Source: Alcanivorax nanhaiticus (lineage in GTDB: Bacteria > Pseudomonadota > Gammaproteobacteria > Pseudomonadales > Alcanivoracaceae). Taken from it: a stretch of DNA of 64,000 nt. The DNA lies in assembly GCF_000756665.1 (NCBI RefSeq), contig NZ_ARXV01000012.1, positions 1 through 64,000 of the forward strand, written 5' to 3'. The notes beneath the pieces were generated by a model. The model worked only from the letters and a program-made list of their open reading frames with translations, did not search any database and had not been told where the DNA came from. Below, piece after piece: positions 26,415 through 35,360 of the stretch. The position numbers were made by a program, and so were the translations under genes. How positions within the stretch are numbered: position 1 is the stretch's first letter; every line of letters starts with the position of its first letter.

Positions 26415-26440
26415 GTGCGTGCGACCTAGGTCGCACGCAC
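26415..26440. promoter_or_regulatory. Perfect 26-bp palindrome upstream of adk
   Basis: Two 13-base arms (GTGCGTGCGACCT and its exact complement) meet with no spacer at CCTAGG. There is no T tract, so it is not a standard terminator. It lies 22 bp after the ccmI stop and about 190 bp before adk. It could be a binding site for a dimeric regulator or a cruciform; this is an inference from symmetry alone. Confidence 0.5.
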
Positions 26441-26544
26441 CTTCCCTTGTGGAGAAACGGGCCTCAGGGTAAAGTTGCACCTCTTCGGAGGCCCTTGGGG
26501 TCTGTTGTTGTTGCCTCTGATGGCACTGAAATGCCCGAAAATAG

Positions 26545-27285
<741 letters not shown>

Positions 27286-27301
27286 TCGAATCAGGATCGC
27301 T

Positions 27302-27330
27302 AAAAAGGGAGGCTTCGGCCTCCCTTTTTT
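27302..27330 (+). terminator. Intrinsic terminator of adk
   Basis: AAAAA, the stem GGGAGGC/GCCTCCC with a TTCG tetraloop, and six Ts, 17 bp after the adk stop. Confidence 0.95.
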
Positions 27331-27397
27331 GTTGATGGCCAAGTGAAACTCAACGTAATGGCCCGTGAATAGCAGAGTCTTAACCGCCCCCTGGTCA

Positions 27398-27493
27398 GGA
27401 TAAAACTGTTTCTACCACAGAGCACACAGAGTTCACGCAGGAAAGAGGGGGCTGTGATCTCTATGTGCCCTGTAGTGAAAATGCCTTTGATCC
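27398..27493. repeat. Palindromic CACAGAG element, copy 3
   Basis: The left arm GGATAAAACTGTTTCTACCA leads into CAGAGCACACAGAG. The right arm returns as ATCTCTATGTGCCCTGTAGT and then GAAAATGCCTTTGATCC. It is more diverged than copies 1 and 2 but has the same length and layout. Confidence 0.65.
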
Positions 27494-28335
27494 AGGCTCA
27501 TTATCGCGCGGCACCGAACTCAGCGAAGAAACGCCTGCCAAGGCGGCCCAAAGGGGGCGCGTAGCGAATAACCGACACATCCTGCGCAAGGCTGCAATCG
27601 GTACGCTGGGGGCAGTAGCGAGGCTCCCCATCCTGGTTTCCCGATAATCTGCGATGAACCTTTCTTACCGCATCCGCCGGATCCGGATTTCACCTGGCCC
27701 GGTATTTATTCTAAAAGGCGCTGCCTGACTCAGTACCGGAGCGTTCTGGTCGCGGGATTATGGAAGTAGAGCATCTTTCCCCGACTGGCAGAATTTGTAT
27801 CAGCTTTGTAGCGACGCAACCCGATTCCCTGTCGCGGATTTTCCCTTTCCCATGTTTGCTTGTGCATCAAAATGCAAATAAATGGCTCAGTCATACTGTC
27901 ACCGTTCTACTCATTTTAACGTTGGGATTAGAAGCCTTTGTGCGGACTCTCCCCGAGCTTGTGGGAGTTTTTGGCGATGAGTTTTCCTGGTTGCGGACGT
28001 TTCTTTATTCTCCCCGCCGGTGAAGCAGCAGTTGATGTGGTGCTTTAAAGGGAGAGGGATCAAAGCAGGTCAGTGCTTTTCTGGACGGAAATTAACTGCG
28101 TTTTTGCCATTGGTTTTCCGGTAAGCAATGCTTTTTTGTGAGAACCGGGGAGGAGAAAAGAGACAGAAAAATCCGGCAATGGATAACGAAAAAAGTCCGG
28201 GCAGGAGTAAAGAAAAATTAACGGAATGAAAAATGAAAATTGAATTGATCAAATAATGTACCAACCGAAATTTTTTTATGCTATTTTTCTCTTGTCGCAG
28301 TAATGATGACAACGCTATAGCTTAGGAGATCAATC
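27494..28335. other. Long gene-poor intergenic region before the histone-like gene
   Basis: No convincing gene is present in about 840 bp. A frame at 27760-28023 (87 codons) lacks a ribosome binding site and family features. The first part is GC-rich and holds a motif related to those at 18727 and 29138. The last 150 bp before 28336 are strongly AT-rich and probably hold the promoter of the histone H1-like gene. Its AGGAG is 8-9 nt before the start. Confidence 0.5.
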
Positions 28336-29082
28336 ATGGCTCGAGCAAAAAAAGCCGCCGCAAAAAAAACTGCGGCTCGTAAACCAGCAGCAAAGAAAAC
28401 TGCAGCGGCCAAGGCTCCGGCCCTGCCGAAGTCCGTAACTAATGCTGAAGCTAGTGTGAAACTGCAACAGAAAGCAGTGGATCAGGCACAGAAAAAAGTC
28501 GCTCAGGCGCAAACCAAGCTGGATAAGCACCGTGCCAAGGTCGATGGCGAAAATGCCAAGCTGACCAAGCTGCGTGCTGATACAACAGCCAAACGTGACA
28601 AGGCCAAAGCGAAGCCGACTGCGGCAGCCAAACGTGCAGTAGAAACTGCGCGTGGCAAGCTGAATACAGTTCGACTGAAGCTTCAGGATATTCGTGCGGA
28701 AGCCAAACTGATCCGTGCGGAAATTGCCGCGGCCAAGAAAGTCGTTACCCGCGAAGTGAAAAAGCTGCGCACTGCAGAACGCAACCTGAAAGCCAAACTG
28801 CGTGAGCATGAGCGTAAACTGGCCAAGAAAGTAAAGGCTGAGCAGAAGAAAGCAGAAGCGAAGGCCAAGGCTGCTGCCAAGCGTGAAGCGGCGAAAGCCA
28901 AACGTGCAGCCAAGAAGAAGGCTGCAGCGCCGAAGCGTAAAAAAGCCGCAGCCAAGAAAGCCTCCACTCGCAAGGCTCCTGCCAAGAAGAAAGCTGCAGC
29001 CAAGAAAGCGGCTGTTCGCAAGGCTCCTGCCAAGAAAGCTGCGCGTAAGCGTCCAGCGGCCAAGGCGAAAGCCAAGTCCTGA
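28336..29082 (+). CDS. Histone H1-like/AlgP-like Lys-Ala-rich DNA-binding protein
   Basis: The 248-residue protein is extremely basic. An N-terminal tail (KKAAAKKTAARKPAAKK) and a long C-terminal tail of KAAAKK and RKAPAKK repeats (from about 185) flank a central coiled coil. The coiled coil spans about residues 40-170, with heptads of leucine, alanine and charged residues. The tails resemble eukaryotic H1 and Pseudomonas AlgP (AlgR3). The protein probably binds DNA non-specifically and may compact the nucleoid or modulate transcription. The coiled coil suggests oligomers. The repetitive tail is prone to length change. It has its own AT-rich promoter region and a terminator. Confidence 0.88.
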   Translation: MARAKKAAAKKTAARKPAAKKTAAAKAPALPKSVTNAEASVKLQQKAVDQAQKKVAQAQTKLDKHRAKVDGENAKLTKLRADTTAKRDKAKAKPTAAAKRAVETARGKLNTVRLKLQDIRAEAKLIRAEIAAAKKVVTREVKKLRTAERNLKAKLREHERKLAKKVKAEQKKAEAKAKAAAKREAAKAKRAAKKKAAAPKRKKAAAKKASTRKAPAKKKAAAKKAAVRKAPAKKAARKRPAAKAKAKS

Positions 29083-29109
29083 TCGGTTCCCGATCTGGAA
29101 AGTAAAAAG

Positions 29110-29134
29110 AGCCCCGCTTTGCGGGGCTTTTTTT
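29110..29134 (+). terminator. Intrinsic terminator of the histone-like gene
   Basis: Stem AGCCCCGC/GCGGGGCT, loop TTT, and a run of seven Ts, 28 bp after the stop. Confidence 0.95.
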
Positions 29135-29230
29135 ATGCTTCAGCGCGGATTAGCGGGAATGAGAGAGGGGAATAAGCACAGGACGCAGAACCCTGCCTAA
29201 GTCGCCAAAAGCCTGGGGGCCATGATTCAA

Positions 29231-29300
29231 CTGTGGGAGCGACGGTTGCGTCGCGATGCCCTGGCACCGGCCTTTCGCGGTCGAACGCCCGCTCCCACAG
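29231..29300. repeat. REP-like inverted repeat
   Basis: The arms CTGTGGGAGCG (29231-29241) and CGCTCCCACAG (29290-29300) are perfect inverted copies. They enclose GACGG..CGTCGCGAT and CGCGGTCG-type secondary stems, in the style of Pseudomonas REP doublets. The rest of the 29135-29451 gap holds only the bfd promoter. Confidence 0.7.
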
Positions 29301-29396
29301 GAGATGAAACCGCAAGAGCTCTCGGGTCGGGATACCCACTGTAGGGCTGCCGGGGGATGAGGGGAGCATAGAAGAAAACGATAACCACGAAAGTAG

Positions 29397-29416
29397 TTGA
29401 TAATGATTCGCGTTAG
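29397..29416 (+). promoter_or_regulatory. Candidate Fur box upstream of bfd
   Basis: TTGATAATGATTCGCGTTAG contains the Fur half-site GATAATGAT, with a weaker second half. It lies about 35 bp before the bfd start, where iron-dependent repression would be expected. Confidence 0.5.
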
Positions 29417-29451
29417 GGTTAGCATCTCCTCCAGAGATTGAGGAATGGCGT

Positions 29452-29682
29452 ATGTACGTTTGTATTTGTAAGGGCATTACTGACAACCAAATACGGGAAG
29501 CGGTCGAAAACGGCTGCGATAGCCTGCGTGATCTTCGTCGGGAACTTGGGGTTGGAAGTCAGTGTGGTAAATGTGCCCGTCACGCCCGTCAGGAACTGCG
29601 TGAGGCCCGTAGCGCAAGCCAGGCGTCCTCTTTCTCGCATTCTTCCCCTGAGCCGGTCATGTTCTGGCCGCAACCGGCATAA
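29452..29682 (+). CDS. bfd: Bacterioferritin-associated ferredoxin
   Basis: Bfd is a small [2Fe-2S] protein that delivers electrons to bacterioferritin to release stored iron. The 76-residue protein has the four cluster cysteines at 4, 6, 38 and 41 (CIC and CGKC), within the BFD-like helix-turn-helix fold. The C-terminal 20 residues (SSFSHSSPEP) are unconserved. The start has TTGAGGA upstream. It lies 130 bp before bfr in the same direction, and both have Fur-box-like sequences, consistent with iron control. Confidence 0.93.
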   Translation: MYVCICKGITDNQIREAVENGCDSLRDLRRELGVGSQCGKCARHARQELREARSASQASSFSHSSPEPVMFWPQPA

Positions 29683-29699
29683 AAATCGTTCTCATTTCC
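29681..29699. promoter_or_regulatory. Candidate Fur box between bfd and bfr
   Basis: Read on the minus strand the segment gives GGAAATGAGAACGATTTTT, close to Fur targets of the AAATGAGAAT type. It is about 115 bp before bfr. The assignment is by eye only. Confidence 0.4.
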
Positions 29700-29812
29700 A
29701 TAAGCGCTTGTATTGAAAGCGCTTTCCTCCTGCTTCGTCCTTGTTTCCGTCGCCCTGTTGCTGAACAATAGGGTTCGATTCTTTATTTAGACTCAGCGGA
29801 CGGAGATTCCCC

Positions 29813-30292
29813 ATGAAAGGCGACGCCAAAGCCATTGAGTACCTTAACCGGGCACTCGGTAATGAACTGGTCGCGATCAACCAGTACTTTCTTCACGCCA
29901 AGATGTACAAGGATTGGGGGCTGCAGGCCCTGTATGAAAAGGAATACCACGAGTCCATTGATGAAATGAAGCATGCCGACTGGCTGGTAGAGCGGATTCT
30001 GTTTCTGGAAGGTATTCCGAATCTGCAAGATCTCGGCAAGTTGATGATTGGTGAAAACACCAAGGAAATGCTGGAGTGTGACCTCAAGCTGGAAAAGATT
30101 GCGGTTCCTGATTTGCGCGAAGGGATTGCCTATGCCGAGTCTATCCAGGATTACATCACTCGGGATCTGCTCAAACGTATCCTCGAATCTGAGGAAGAGC
30201 ACATTGATTGGCTGGAAACTCAGCTCAATTTGATCAACCTGGTTGGCATCGAAAACTACCTGCAAAAACAAATGGAGCCAGAAGAAGACTGA
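29813..30292 (+). CDS. bfr: Bacterioferritin
   Basis: Bfr forms a 24-subunit heme-containing shell that oxidises Fe(II) and stores the mineral. The 159-residue protein is collinear with E. coli Bfr. Met52, the heme ligand, sits in [11 protein letters not shown]. The ferroxidase ligands are Glu18, Glu51 and His54 near the N-terminus, plus Glu in the [12 protein letters not shown] helix. Because Met52 is present it is the heme-binding type. It lies downstream of bfd, its reductase partner. Confidence 0.96.
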   Translation: MKGDAKAIEYLNRALGNELVAINQYFLHAKMYKDWGLQALYEKEYHESIDEMKHADWLVERILFLEGIPNLQDLGKLMIGENTKEMLECDLKLEKIAVPDLREGIAYAESIQDYITRDLLKRILESEEEHIDWLETQLNLINLVGIENYLQKQMEPEED

Positions 30293-30386
30293 TTGCTGAA
30301 CTTTTGAGCGATCTGCGCTTGACTCATGAAGAGGCTTTCGGAATAATGCGCAGCCTCTCGGGGCGATACAGCAACGAGATGGAAAA

Positions 30387-30463
30387 GCGCTGGTAGCTCA
30401 GCTGGATAGAGCATCTGGCTACGAACCAGAAGGTCGGGGGTTCGACTCCTCCCCAGCGCGCCA
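30387..30463 (+). tRNA. tRNA-Arg (anticodon ACG)
   Basis: The 77-nt gene folds into a standard cloverleaf. Acceptor arms are GCGCTGG and CCAGCGC. The D arm is GCTC-AGCTGGATA-GAGC. The anticodon stem is CTGG/CCAG with loop CTACGAA, and the T arm contains GGTTCGACTCC. The 3' CCA is encoded. The ACG anticodon needs deamination of A34 to inosine by TadA, encoded at 5641. It reads CGU, CGC and CGA. Confidence 0.97.
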
Positions 30464-30471
30464 TACAGACG

Positions 30472-30499
30472 AAGGGCTTGCAGAGATGCAGGCCCTTTT
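30472..30499 (+). terminator. tRNA-Arg terminator
   Basis: The hairpin AAGGGC(TT)GCA/TGCA(G)GCCCTT is followed by Ts, 9 bp after the tRNA CCA end. Confidence 0.8.
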
Positions 30500-30692
30500 C
30501 TGTTTCTGGCCCTCCCATAATTCAGCGTTAACCTCACCTTTTCTTCTGCGGATCTTCTTCCCCTCATTGGCGGTGAACATGCCCTGAGTGCTTCGTTGGT
30601 GCTATCTGTCTGCACCGCTTGTGGGCAGAGTGCAACTGAATTGATCAAAACCACCAAAACCTCTTCCTGGTACTACAGACGTCTCATTGCGA

Positions 30693-30704
30693 ATTGTCGA
30701 CAAT
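30693..30704. promoter_or_regulatory. Palindromic ATTGTCGACAAT, candidate operator of the oad operon
   Basis: A perfect 12-bp palindrome lies 131 bp before oadG in a 370-bp gap that has no gene. Symmetric TTGTCGACAA-type sites are bound by some GntR-family regulators, but no regulator is encoded nearby. The link is an inference. Confidence 0.4.
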
Positions 30705-30834
30705 CCGCTTACATTCCGCGAAATCACTGATGCGGATGCTTGGTCAGCGGCATACAGGCGAAACCGTTTGATCTGCTGTTTCTCAAGACCAAGGCTTCGG
30801 TGAAACTGCTAACGGAATCGTTAAGGAGTGTTCC

Positions 30835-31089
30835 ATGGACTCACTGATGTCCCAGGGCCTCGAGCTCATGATGGTTGGCATGGGTGTGGTGTTTGTTTTC
30901 CTCATCGTTCTGGTGGGGATTACCACCTTGATGTCATCGCTGGTTCAGCGATTAGGACGGGCACCTGTAGCTTCTGTCACTACACCCTCCAACCCGACAC
31001 CCTCCGCTACTACGGATATACCCTCTGCAGCGGTGATCAAAGCCATCGAGCAGGCCGTGCGTCAGCACCGGCAGTCTTCCCAGTCATAA
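30835..31089 (+). CDS. oadG: Oxaloacetate decarboxylase, gamma subunit
   Basis: OadG is the small membrane subunit that assembles the OadA-OadB sodium-pumping decarboxylase. The 84-residue protein has one membrane helix (about 12-33, [18 protein letters not shown] in part). A Thr/Pro/Ser-rich linker and a short amphipathic C-terminal helix ([14 protein letters not shown]) follow. The zinc ligands of some OadG tails are not evident. AAGGAG precedes the ATG by 7 nt. It is the first gene of oadGAB. Confidence 0.9.
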   Translation: MDSLMSQGLELMMVGMGVVFVFLIVLVGITTLMSSLVQRLGRAPVASVTTPSNPTPSATTDIPSAAVIKAIEQAVRQHRQSSQS

Positions 31090-31102
31090 TCCGGAAATCA
31101 TC

Positions 31103-32896
31103 ATGAGTAAGAAACTTGGCATCACTGATGTGGTGCTCCGCGATGCCCATCAGTCCCTGTTCGCAACCCGCATGCGTCTTGACGATATGCTGCCGATCGC
31201 TGCCGAACTGGATGAAATCGGTTTCTGGTCCCTGGAGTCATGGGGAGGAGCCACATTTGATGCCTGTATCCGTTATCTGGGTGAGGATCCCTGGGAGCGT
31301 ATCCGTGAGCTGAAAAAGGCCATGCCCAATACGCCGCAACAAATGTTGCTGCGTGGCCAGAATCTGCTGGGTTATCGCCATTATGCGGATGATGTGGTCG
31401 ATGCCTTTGTGGAGCGTGCCGCTGAAAATGGCGTGGATGTATTCCGCGTGTTTGATGCCATGAATGATATGCGCAATATCGAACGCGCTATCGCGGCGGT
31501 GGTGAAGCAGGGAAAGCATGCCCAGGGAACCATCGCCTATACCGTTAGCCCGGTGCACACCATGGATATGTGGGTGGAGCAGGGCAGGGTGATTGAACAG
31601 ATGGGTGCCCATTCCGTCGCCATCAAGGATATGGCGGGTCTGCTGCGCCCGAATGATGCGTTTGAGCTGGTTTCTCGCCTGAAGGCTGCTCTGACAATTC
31701 CGGTACACATGCAGTGCCATGCCACCACCGGCCTCTCGACCGCCACCGCGCTGAAAGCATCGGAGGCCGGAATTGATAACGTGGACACGGCAATCTCGTC
31801 CATGTCGATGACCTATGGCCATAGCCCTACCGAGTCGGTTGTTGCCATGCTTGAAGGCACGGACCGGGACACCGGCCTTGATCTGAAGAAGCTGAACAAG
31901 ATAGCCAGTTACTTCCGTGACGTGCGCAAGAAGTACGCGAAGTTTGAAGGCAGCCTGCGTGGCGTGGATGCACGAATCCTGGTAGCACAGGTGCCGGGCG
32001 GTATGCTCACCAATATGGAAAGCCAACTGAAGGAGCAGGGGGCGGCAGATCGTTTTGATGAAGTCCTGGAAGAAATTCCTGCTGTGCGCAAGGACTTGGG
32101 CTATATCCCGCTGGTGACACCAACCTCCCAGATTGTCGGAACCCAGGCCGTGCTGAATGTGCTCTCCGGTGAGCGCTACAAGGTGCTCAGCAAGGAAACC
32201 CAAGGCGTATTGCGCGGCGAATATGGTGCGGCTCCGGCTCCCTTCAATAGCGACCTGCAGTCCCGTGCACTGGATGGTGATGAGCCTGTGACCTGTCGCC
32301 CGGCGGACTTGATCGATAACGAAATGGACAGCCTGCGCGATGAAGTAGCCGCATTGGCCAGTGAAAAAGGGCTGACGCTGTCTGCAGGTGAGCGTCGTGA
32401 TGATGATGTTCTGACCTATGCGTTGTTTCCCCAGATCGGTTTGCGCTTCCTGGAGAAGCGGGGTGATGCATCCGCCTTTGAACCGGTGCCTACCGGTGAG
32501 GTCGCGCCGGTGGCGGCTGCCGCCAACAGCGAAGGGGTTTACACCGTCGAAGTAGAGGGCAAGCAGTACACAGTCAAGGTCAGTGATGGCGGCGATGTTA
32601 CCGGGATCAAATCCCTCGGTGCCGGTAGTGCTGCCGCGCCGGCCGCACCGGTAGTGGGTGATCCTGCCAACAGTGTGCCGGTACCCGCTCCGTTGGCAGG
32701 GAACATCTTCAAAGTGCTGGTAAAACCTGGTGATCGTATTGCCGAAGGGCAGAAAATCATGGTGCTGGAAGCCATGAAAATGGAAACCGATGTGTCCACG
32801 CCGGAGGCGGGCATTGTTACCGAGGTGCTGGTCAAGGAAGGCGACGGTGTGACGGTTGGCCAGACCTTGCTGAGCGTGGAGCCTGCTCATGGATAA
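31103..32896 (+). CDS. oadA: Oxaloacetate decarboxylase, alpha subunit (biotin carrier)
   Basis: OadA removes CO2 from oxaloacetate by transferring it to biotin; OadB then releases it while pumping Na+ outward. The 597-residue protein has three regions. The N-terminal carboxyltransferase TIM barrel runs to about residue 290 (start [17 protein letters not shown], metal site [14 protein letters not shown]). A conserved association domain follows. After an Ala/Pro linker comes a C-terminal biotinyl domain with EAMKMET, biotinylated lysine near 559. It follows oadG by 13 bp and overlaps oadB. Confidence 0.96.
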   Translation: MSKKLGITDVVLRDAHQSLFATRMRLDDMLPIAAELDEIGFWSLESWGGATFDACIRYLGEDPWERIRELKKAMPNTPQQMLLRGQNLLGYRHYADDVVDAFVERAAENGVDVFRVFDAMNDMRNIERAIAAVVKQGKHAQGTIAYTVSPVHTMDMWVEQGRVIEQMGAHSVAIKDMAGLLRPNDAFELVSRLKAALTIPVHMQCHATTGLSTATALKASEAGIDNVDTAISSMSMTYGHSPTESVVAMLEGTDRDTGLDLKKLNKIASYFRDVRKKYAKFEGSLRGVDARILVAQVPGGMLTNMESQLKEQGAADRFDEVLEEIPAVRKDLGYIPLVTPTSQIVGTQAVLNVLSGERYKVLSKETQGVLRGEYGAAPAPFNSDLQSRALDGDEPVTCRPADLIDNEMDSLRDEVAALASEKGLTLSAGERRDDDVLTYALFPQIGLRFLEKRGDASAFEPVPTGEVAPVAAAANSEGVYTVEVEGKQYTVKVSDGGDVTGIKSLGAGSAAAPAAPVVGDPANSVPVPAPLAGNIFKVLVKPGDRIAEGQKIMVLEAMKMETDVSTPEAGIVTEVLVKEGDGVTVGQTLLSVEPAHG

Positions 32897-34187
32897 GCTG
32901 GAAACGTTGTGGACCAGTACCGGGCTCTATCACATGAGCGGCGGCCAGCTGATCATGATGCTGGTGTGTCTGGGATTGCTGTGGTTGGCCGTCCACAAGA
33001 AGTTTGAGCCGTTGCTGCTGGTGCCCATTGGTTTTGGCGGCATTCTCGCCAACATACCCATGGCCGGGCTGGCGGAATCCGCCATCAGTCAGGCGCTGCA
33101 TTTCGGTGACCAGAACCTGCTGGCCAGCATGGCCCAGGTATTGGGCATGGATGTGGAGGCGGGACGCCAGGCCCTCTACAAGGCGGCTGAAGCGGCGGGG
33201 CCTGCTGTTCACGACCAGCTGCATCATCTGGCGGTCAAGGCCAACTACGGTGACGGTATTCTGTACCTGATTTACACCGCGGGTTTGACGACAGGGATCT
33301 TCCCGCTGCTGATCTTCATGGGCGTGGGAGCCATGACGGATTTCGGTCCGCTACTGGCTAACCCGCGTACCCTGTTGCTGGGGGCAGCGGCTCAGTTCGG
33401 TATTTTTGCCGCTCTGCTGGGGGCGTTGGCGTTAAACTGGCTGGGGCTGGACTTCAGTCTGCAGGACGCGGCGGCTATCGGCATTATCGGTGGCGCTGAC
33501 GGCCCAACCTCCATTTACGTGACCACCAAATTGGCACCGGAATTACTGGGGGCCATCGCGGTGGCGGCCTATTCCTACATGGCGCTGGTACCCATCATCC
33601 AGCCGCCGATCATTCGCGCCCTGACCAACGAAAACGAGCGCAAGATCAAGATGGAGCAGCTGCGCCCGGTGAGTCAGGTGGAAAAGATTCTGTTCCCGGT
33701 TTTGCTGTTGATTCTGGTGGCGCTGGTGCTGCCCGATGCCGCTCCGCTGCTGGGTATGTTCTGCTTCGGTAACCTGATGAAAGAATCCGGGGTGGTGAAT
33801 CGTTTGGTGGATACCACCAGCAATGCCCTGATCAATGTGGTCACCATCATGCTGGGGCTGGCGGTAGGCTCCAAGCTTAGCGCGGAAAAATTCCTGGTGG
33901 TGGAGACCCTGGGGATTCTGGCGCTGGGTTTGGCCGCCTTTATGATTGGTACCGCTACAGGGGTGCTGATGGCCAAGCTGTTGAATCGCCTCAGCCACCA
34001 CCCGGTGAATCCCATTATCGGTGCGGCCGGGGTATCTGCGGTACCCATGGCAGCCCGGGTGGCAAACAAGGTCGGCCTTGAATCCAATCCGCATAATTTC
34101 CTGCTGATGCATGCCATGGGGCCCAATGTGGCTGGCGTCATTGGTTCTGCTGTGGCCGCGGGGGTGTTGTTGAACTTCGCTGGCTAA
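32889..34187 (+). CDS. oadB: Oxaloacetate decarboxylase, beta subunit (Na+ pump)
   Basis: OadB is the membrane subunit that couples carboxybiotin decarboxylation to Na+ export. The 432-residue protein has about nine membrane helices and the family motifs [27 protein letters not shown] (carrying the conserved aspartate) and GNLMKESGV. It overlaps oadA by 8 bp. The sodium pump fits a marine lifestyle. Confidence 0.96.
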   Translation: MDKLETLWTSTGLYHMSGGQLIMMLVCLGLLWLAVHKKFEPLLLVPIGFGGILANIPMAGLAESAISQALHFGDQNLLASMAQVLGMDVEAGRQALYKAAEAAGPAVHDQLHHLAVKANYGDGILYLIYTAGLTTGIFPLLIFMGVGAMTDFGPLLANPRTLLLGAAAQFGIFAALLGALALNWLGLDFSLQDAAAIGIIGGADGPTSIYVTTKLAPELLGAIAVAAYSYMALVPIIQPPIIRALTNENERKIKMEQLRPVSQVEKILFPVLLLILVALVLPDAAPLLGMFCFGNLMKESGVVNRLVDTTSNALINVVTIMLGLAVGSKLSAEKFLVVETLGILALGLAAFMIGTATGVLMAKLLNRLSHHPVNPIIGAAGVSAVPMAARVANKVGLESNPHNFLLMHAMGPNVAGVIGSAVAAGVLLNFAG

Positions 34188-34194
34188 TGCTTCG

Positions 34195-34218
34195 GCGGTG
34201 GGGGCTTGCTTCCACCGC
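34195..34218 (+). terminator. Hairpin after oadGAB
   Basis: Stem GCGGTGG/CCACCGC with a 10-nt loop starts 8 bp after oadB. It lacks a strong T tract. Confidence 0.6.
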
Positions 34219-34325
34219 TTGCTTTCCTTGTTCCGCTTCCGTTCTGTCTGATTCCTGCTGCGCCCCTGGTTGCCAATTTGCGTTACACTACGCCCCCGAA
34301 TTGATCTCGGCCAAATAGGTGACCC

Positions 34326-35360
34326 ATGACTGATACCCTGACCATTACCCGTCCTGATGACTGGCATCTGCATTTCCGCGATGGAGAGATGCTGGAGGAG
34401 ACGGTGCCGGCCACGGCCAATGTGTTTGGTCGGGCTATCGTCATGCCGAACCTCACGCCACCAGTGAACAGCGTGGCCCAGGCGGCGGCCTACCGTGAGC
34501 GCATTCTTGCCCAGGTGCCCGCTGGTGTGACCTTTGAGCCGTTGATGGTGTTGTACCTGACAGACAGTACCCCGGTGGAAGAGGTGGCTCGCGCTGCGCA
34601 AAGCGACTTCGTTCATGCCTTCAAATTGTATCCGGCAGGTGCCACGACCAACTCCGACAGTGGTGTGACCGACCCGGGCAAGATTACCCATCTCTATGAG
34701 GCTATGGAGAAGTACGATGTGCCGCTGCTGGTTCACGGTGAAGTGACCGATGCGGATATCGATATTTTTGACCGGGAAAAAATCTTTATTGATCGTTACC
34801 TGAGTGATATTCGCAGCCAGTTCCCGGCCCTGCGGATTGTGTTCGAACATGTCACCACTGCTGAGGCAGTGCATTTTGTGCAGGAAGTGAACGATCTTAC
34901 TGCCGCGACCGTGACGCCTCAGCACCTGCTCATGAATCGTAATGATCTGTTGGTTGGCGGTGTGCGACCTCACAACTACTGTTTGCCTATTCTCAAGCGA
35001 CGTCAGCATCAGGAAGTGATCCAGCAAGCTGTGCTGGAAGGCCACCACCGTTTCTTCCTTGGCACTGACTCAGCTCCCCACGCCCGTAACAAGAAAGAGG
35101 CGGCGTGTGGCTGTGCTGGGTGCTATTCCGCCCGCGCCGCATTGCCGTTGTATGCCACCTTCCTGGATCAACACAATGCGCTGGACAAGCTGGAAGGTTT
35201 TGCCAGCCATTTCGGTGCCGATTTTTACCGCTTGCCGCGTCATAGCGACACCGTGACGCTGGTGCGCAAGCCCTGGTCGGTTCCCGAGCTGGTTGATGCA
35301 GCCGGTGAGCCGATGGTGCCGTTCTATGCAGGTCAGGAGCTGCCCTGGTCGCTGGCTTGA
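34326..35360 (+). CDS. pyrC: Dihydroorotase
   Basis: PyrC interconverts carbamoyl-aspartate and dihydroorotate in pyrimidine synthesis. The 344-residue protein is the E. coli-type (class II) enzyme. The zinc histidines are in WHLHFRDG, the carboxylated-lysine segment is HAFKLYPAGATTNS, further metal histidines are in VHGEV and EHVTT, and the catalytic aspartate is in GTDSAPH. The next gene, a COG0523 GTPase, starts on its stop codon (TGATG). That coupling to a putative zinc metallochaperone is notable because PyrC is a zinc enzyme. Confidence 0.96.
   Translation: MTDTLTITRPDDWHLHFRDGEMLEETVPATANVFGRAIVMPNLTPPVNSVAQAAAYRERILAQVPAGVTFEPLMVLYLTDSTPVEEVARAAQSDFVHAFKLYPAGATTNSDSGVTDPGKITHLYEAMEKYDVPLLVHGEVTDADIDIFDREKIFIDRYLSDIRSQFPALRIVFEHVTTAEAVHFVQEVNDLTAATVTPQHLLMNRNDLLVGGVRPHNYCLPILKRRQHQEVIQQAVLEGHHRFFLGTDSAPHARNKKEAACGCAGCYSARAALPLYATFLDQHNALDKLEGFASHFGADFYRLPRHSDTVTLVRKPWSVPELVDAAGEPMVPFYAGQELPWSLA

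Noticed and set aside
27760..28023. 87-codon frame with a hydrophobic segment
   Set aside because: There is no ribosome binding site or recognisable homology, and it lies in a repeat-rich gap.
31238..32890. 550-codon frame on the minus strand
   Set aside because: It is antisense to oadA; the composition is His/Gln/Arg-rich, as expected of a shadow frame.
33543..35048. 501-codon frame on the minus strand
   Set aside because: It is antisense to oadB and pyrC, both clearly real genes.
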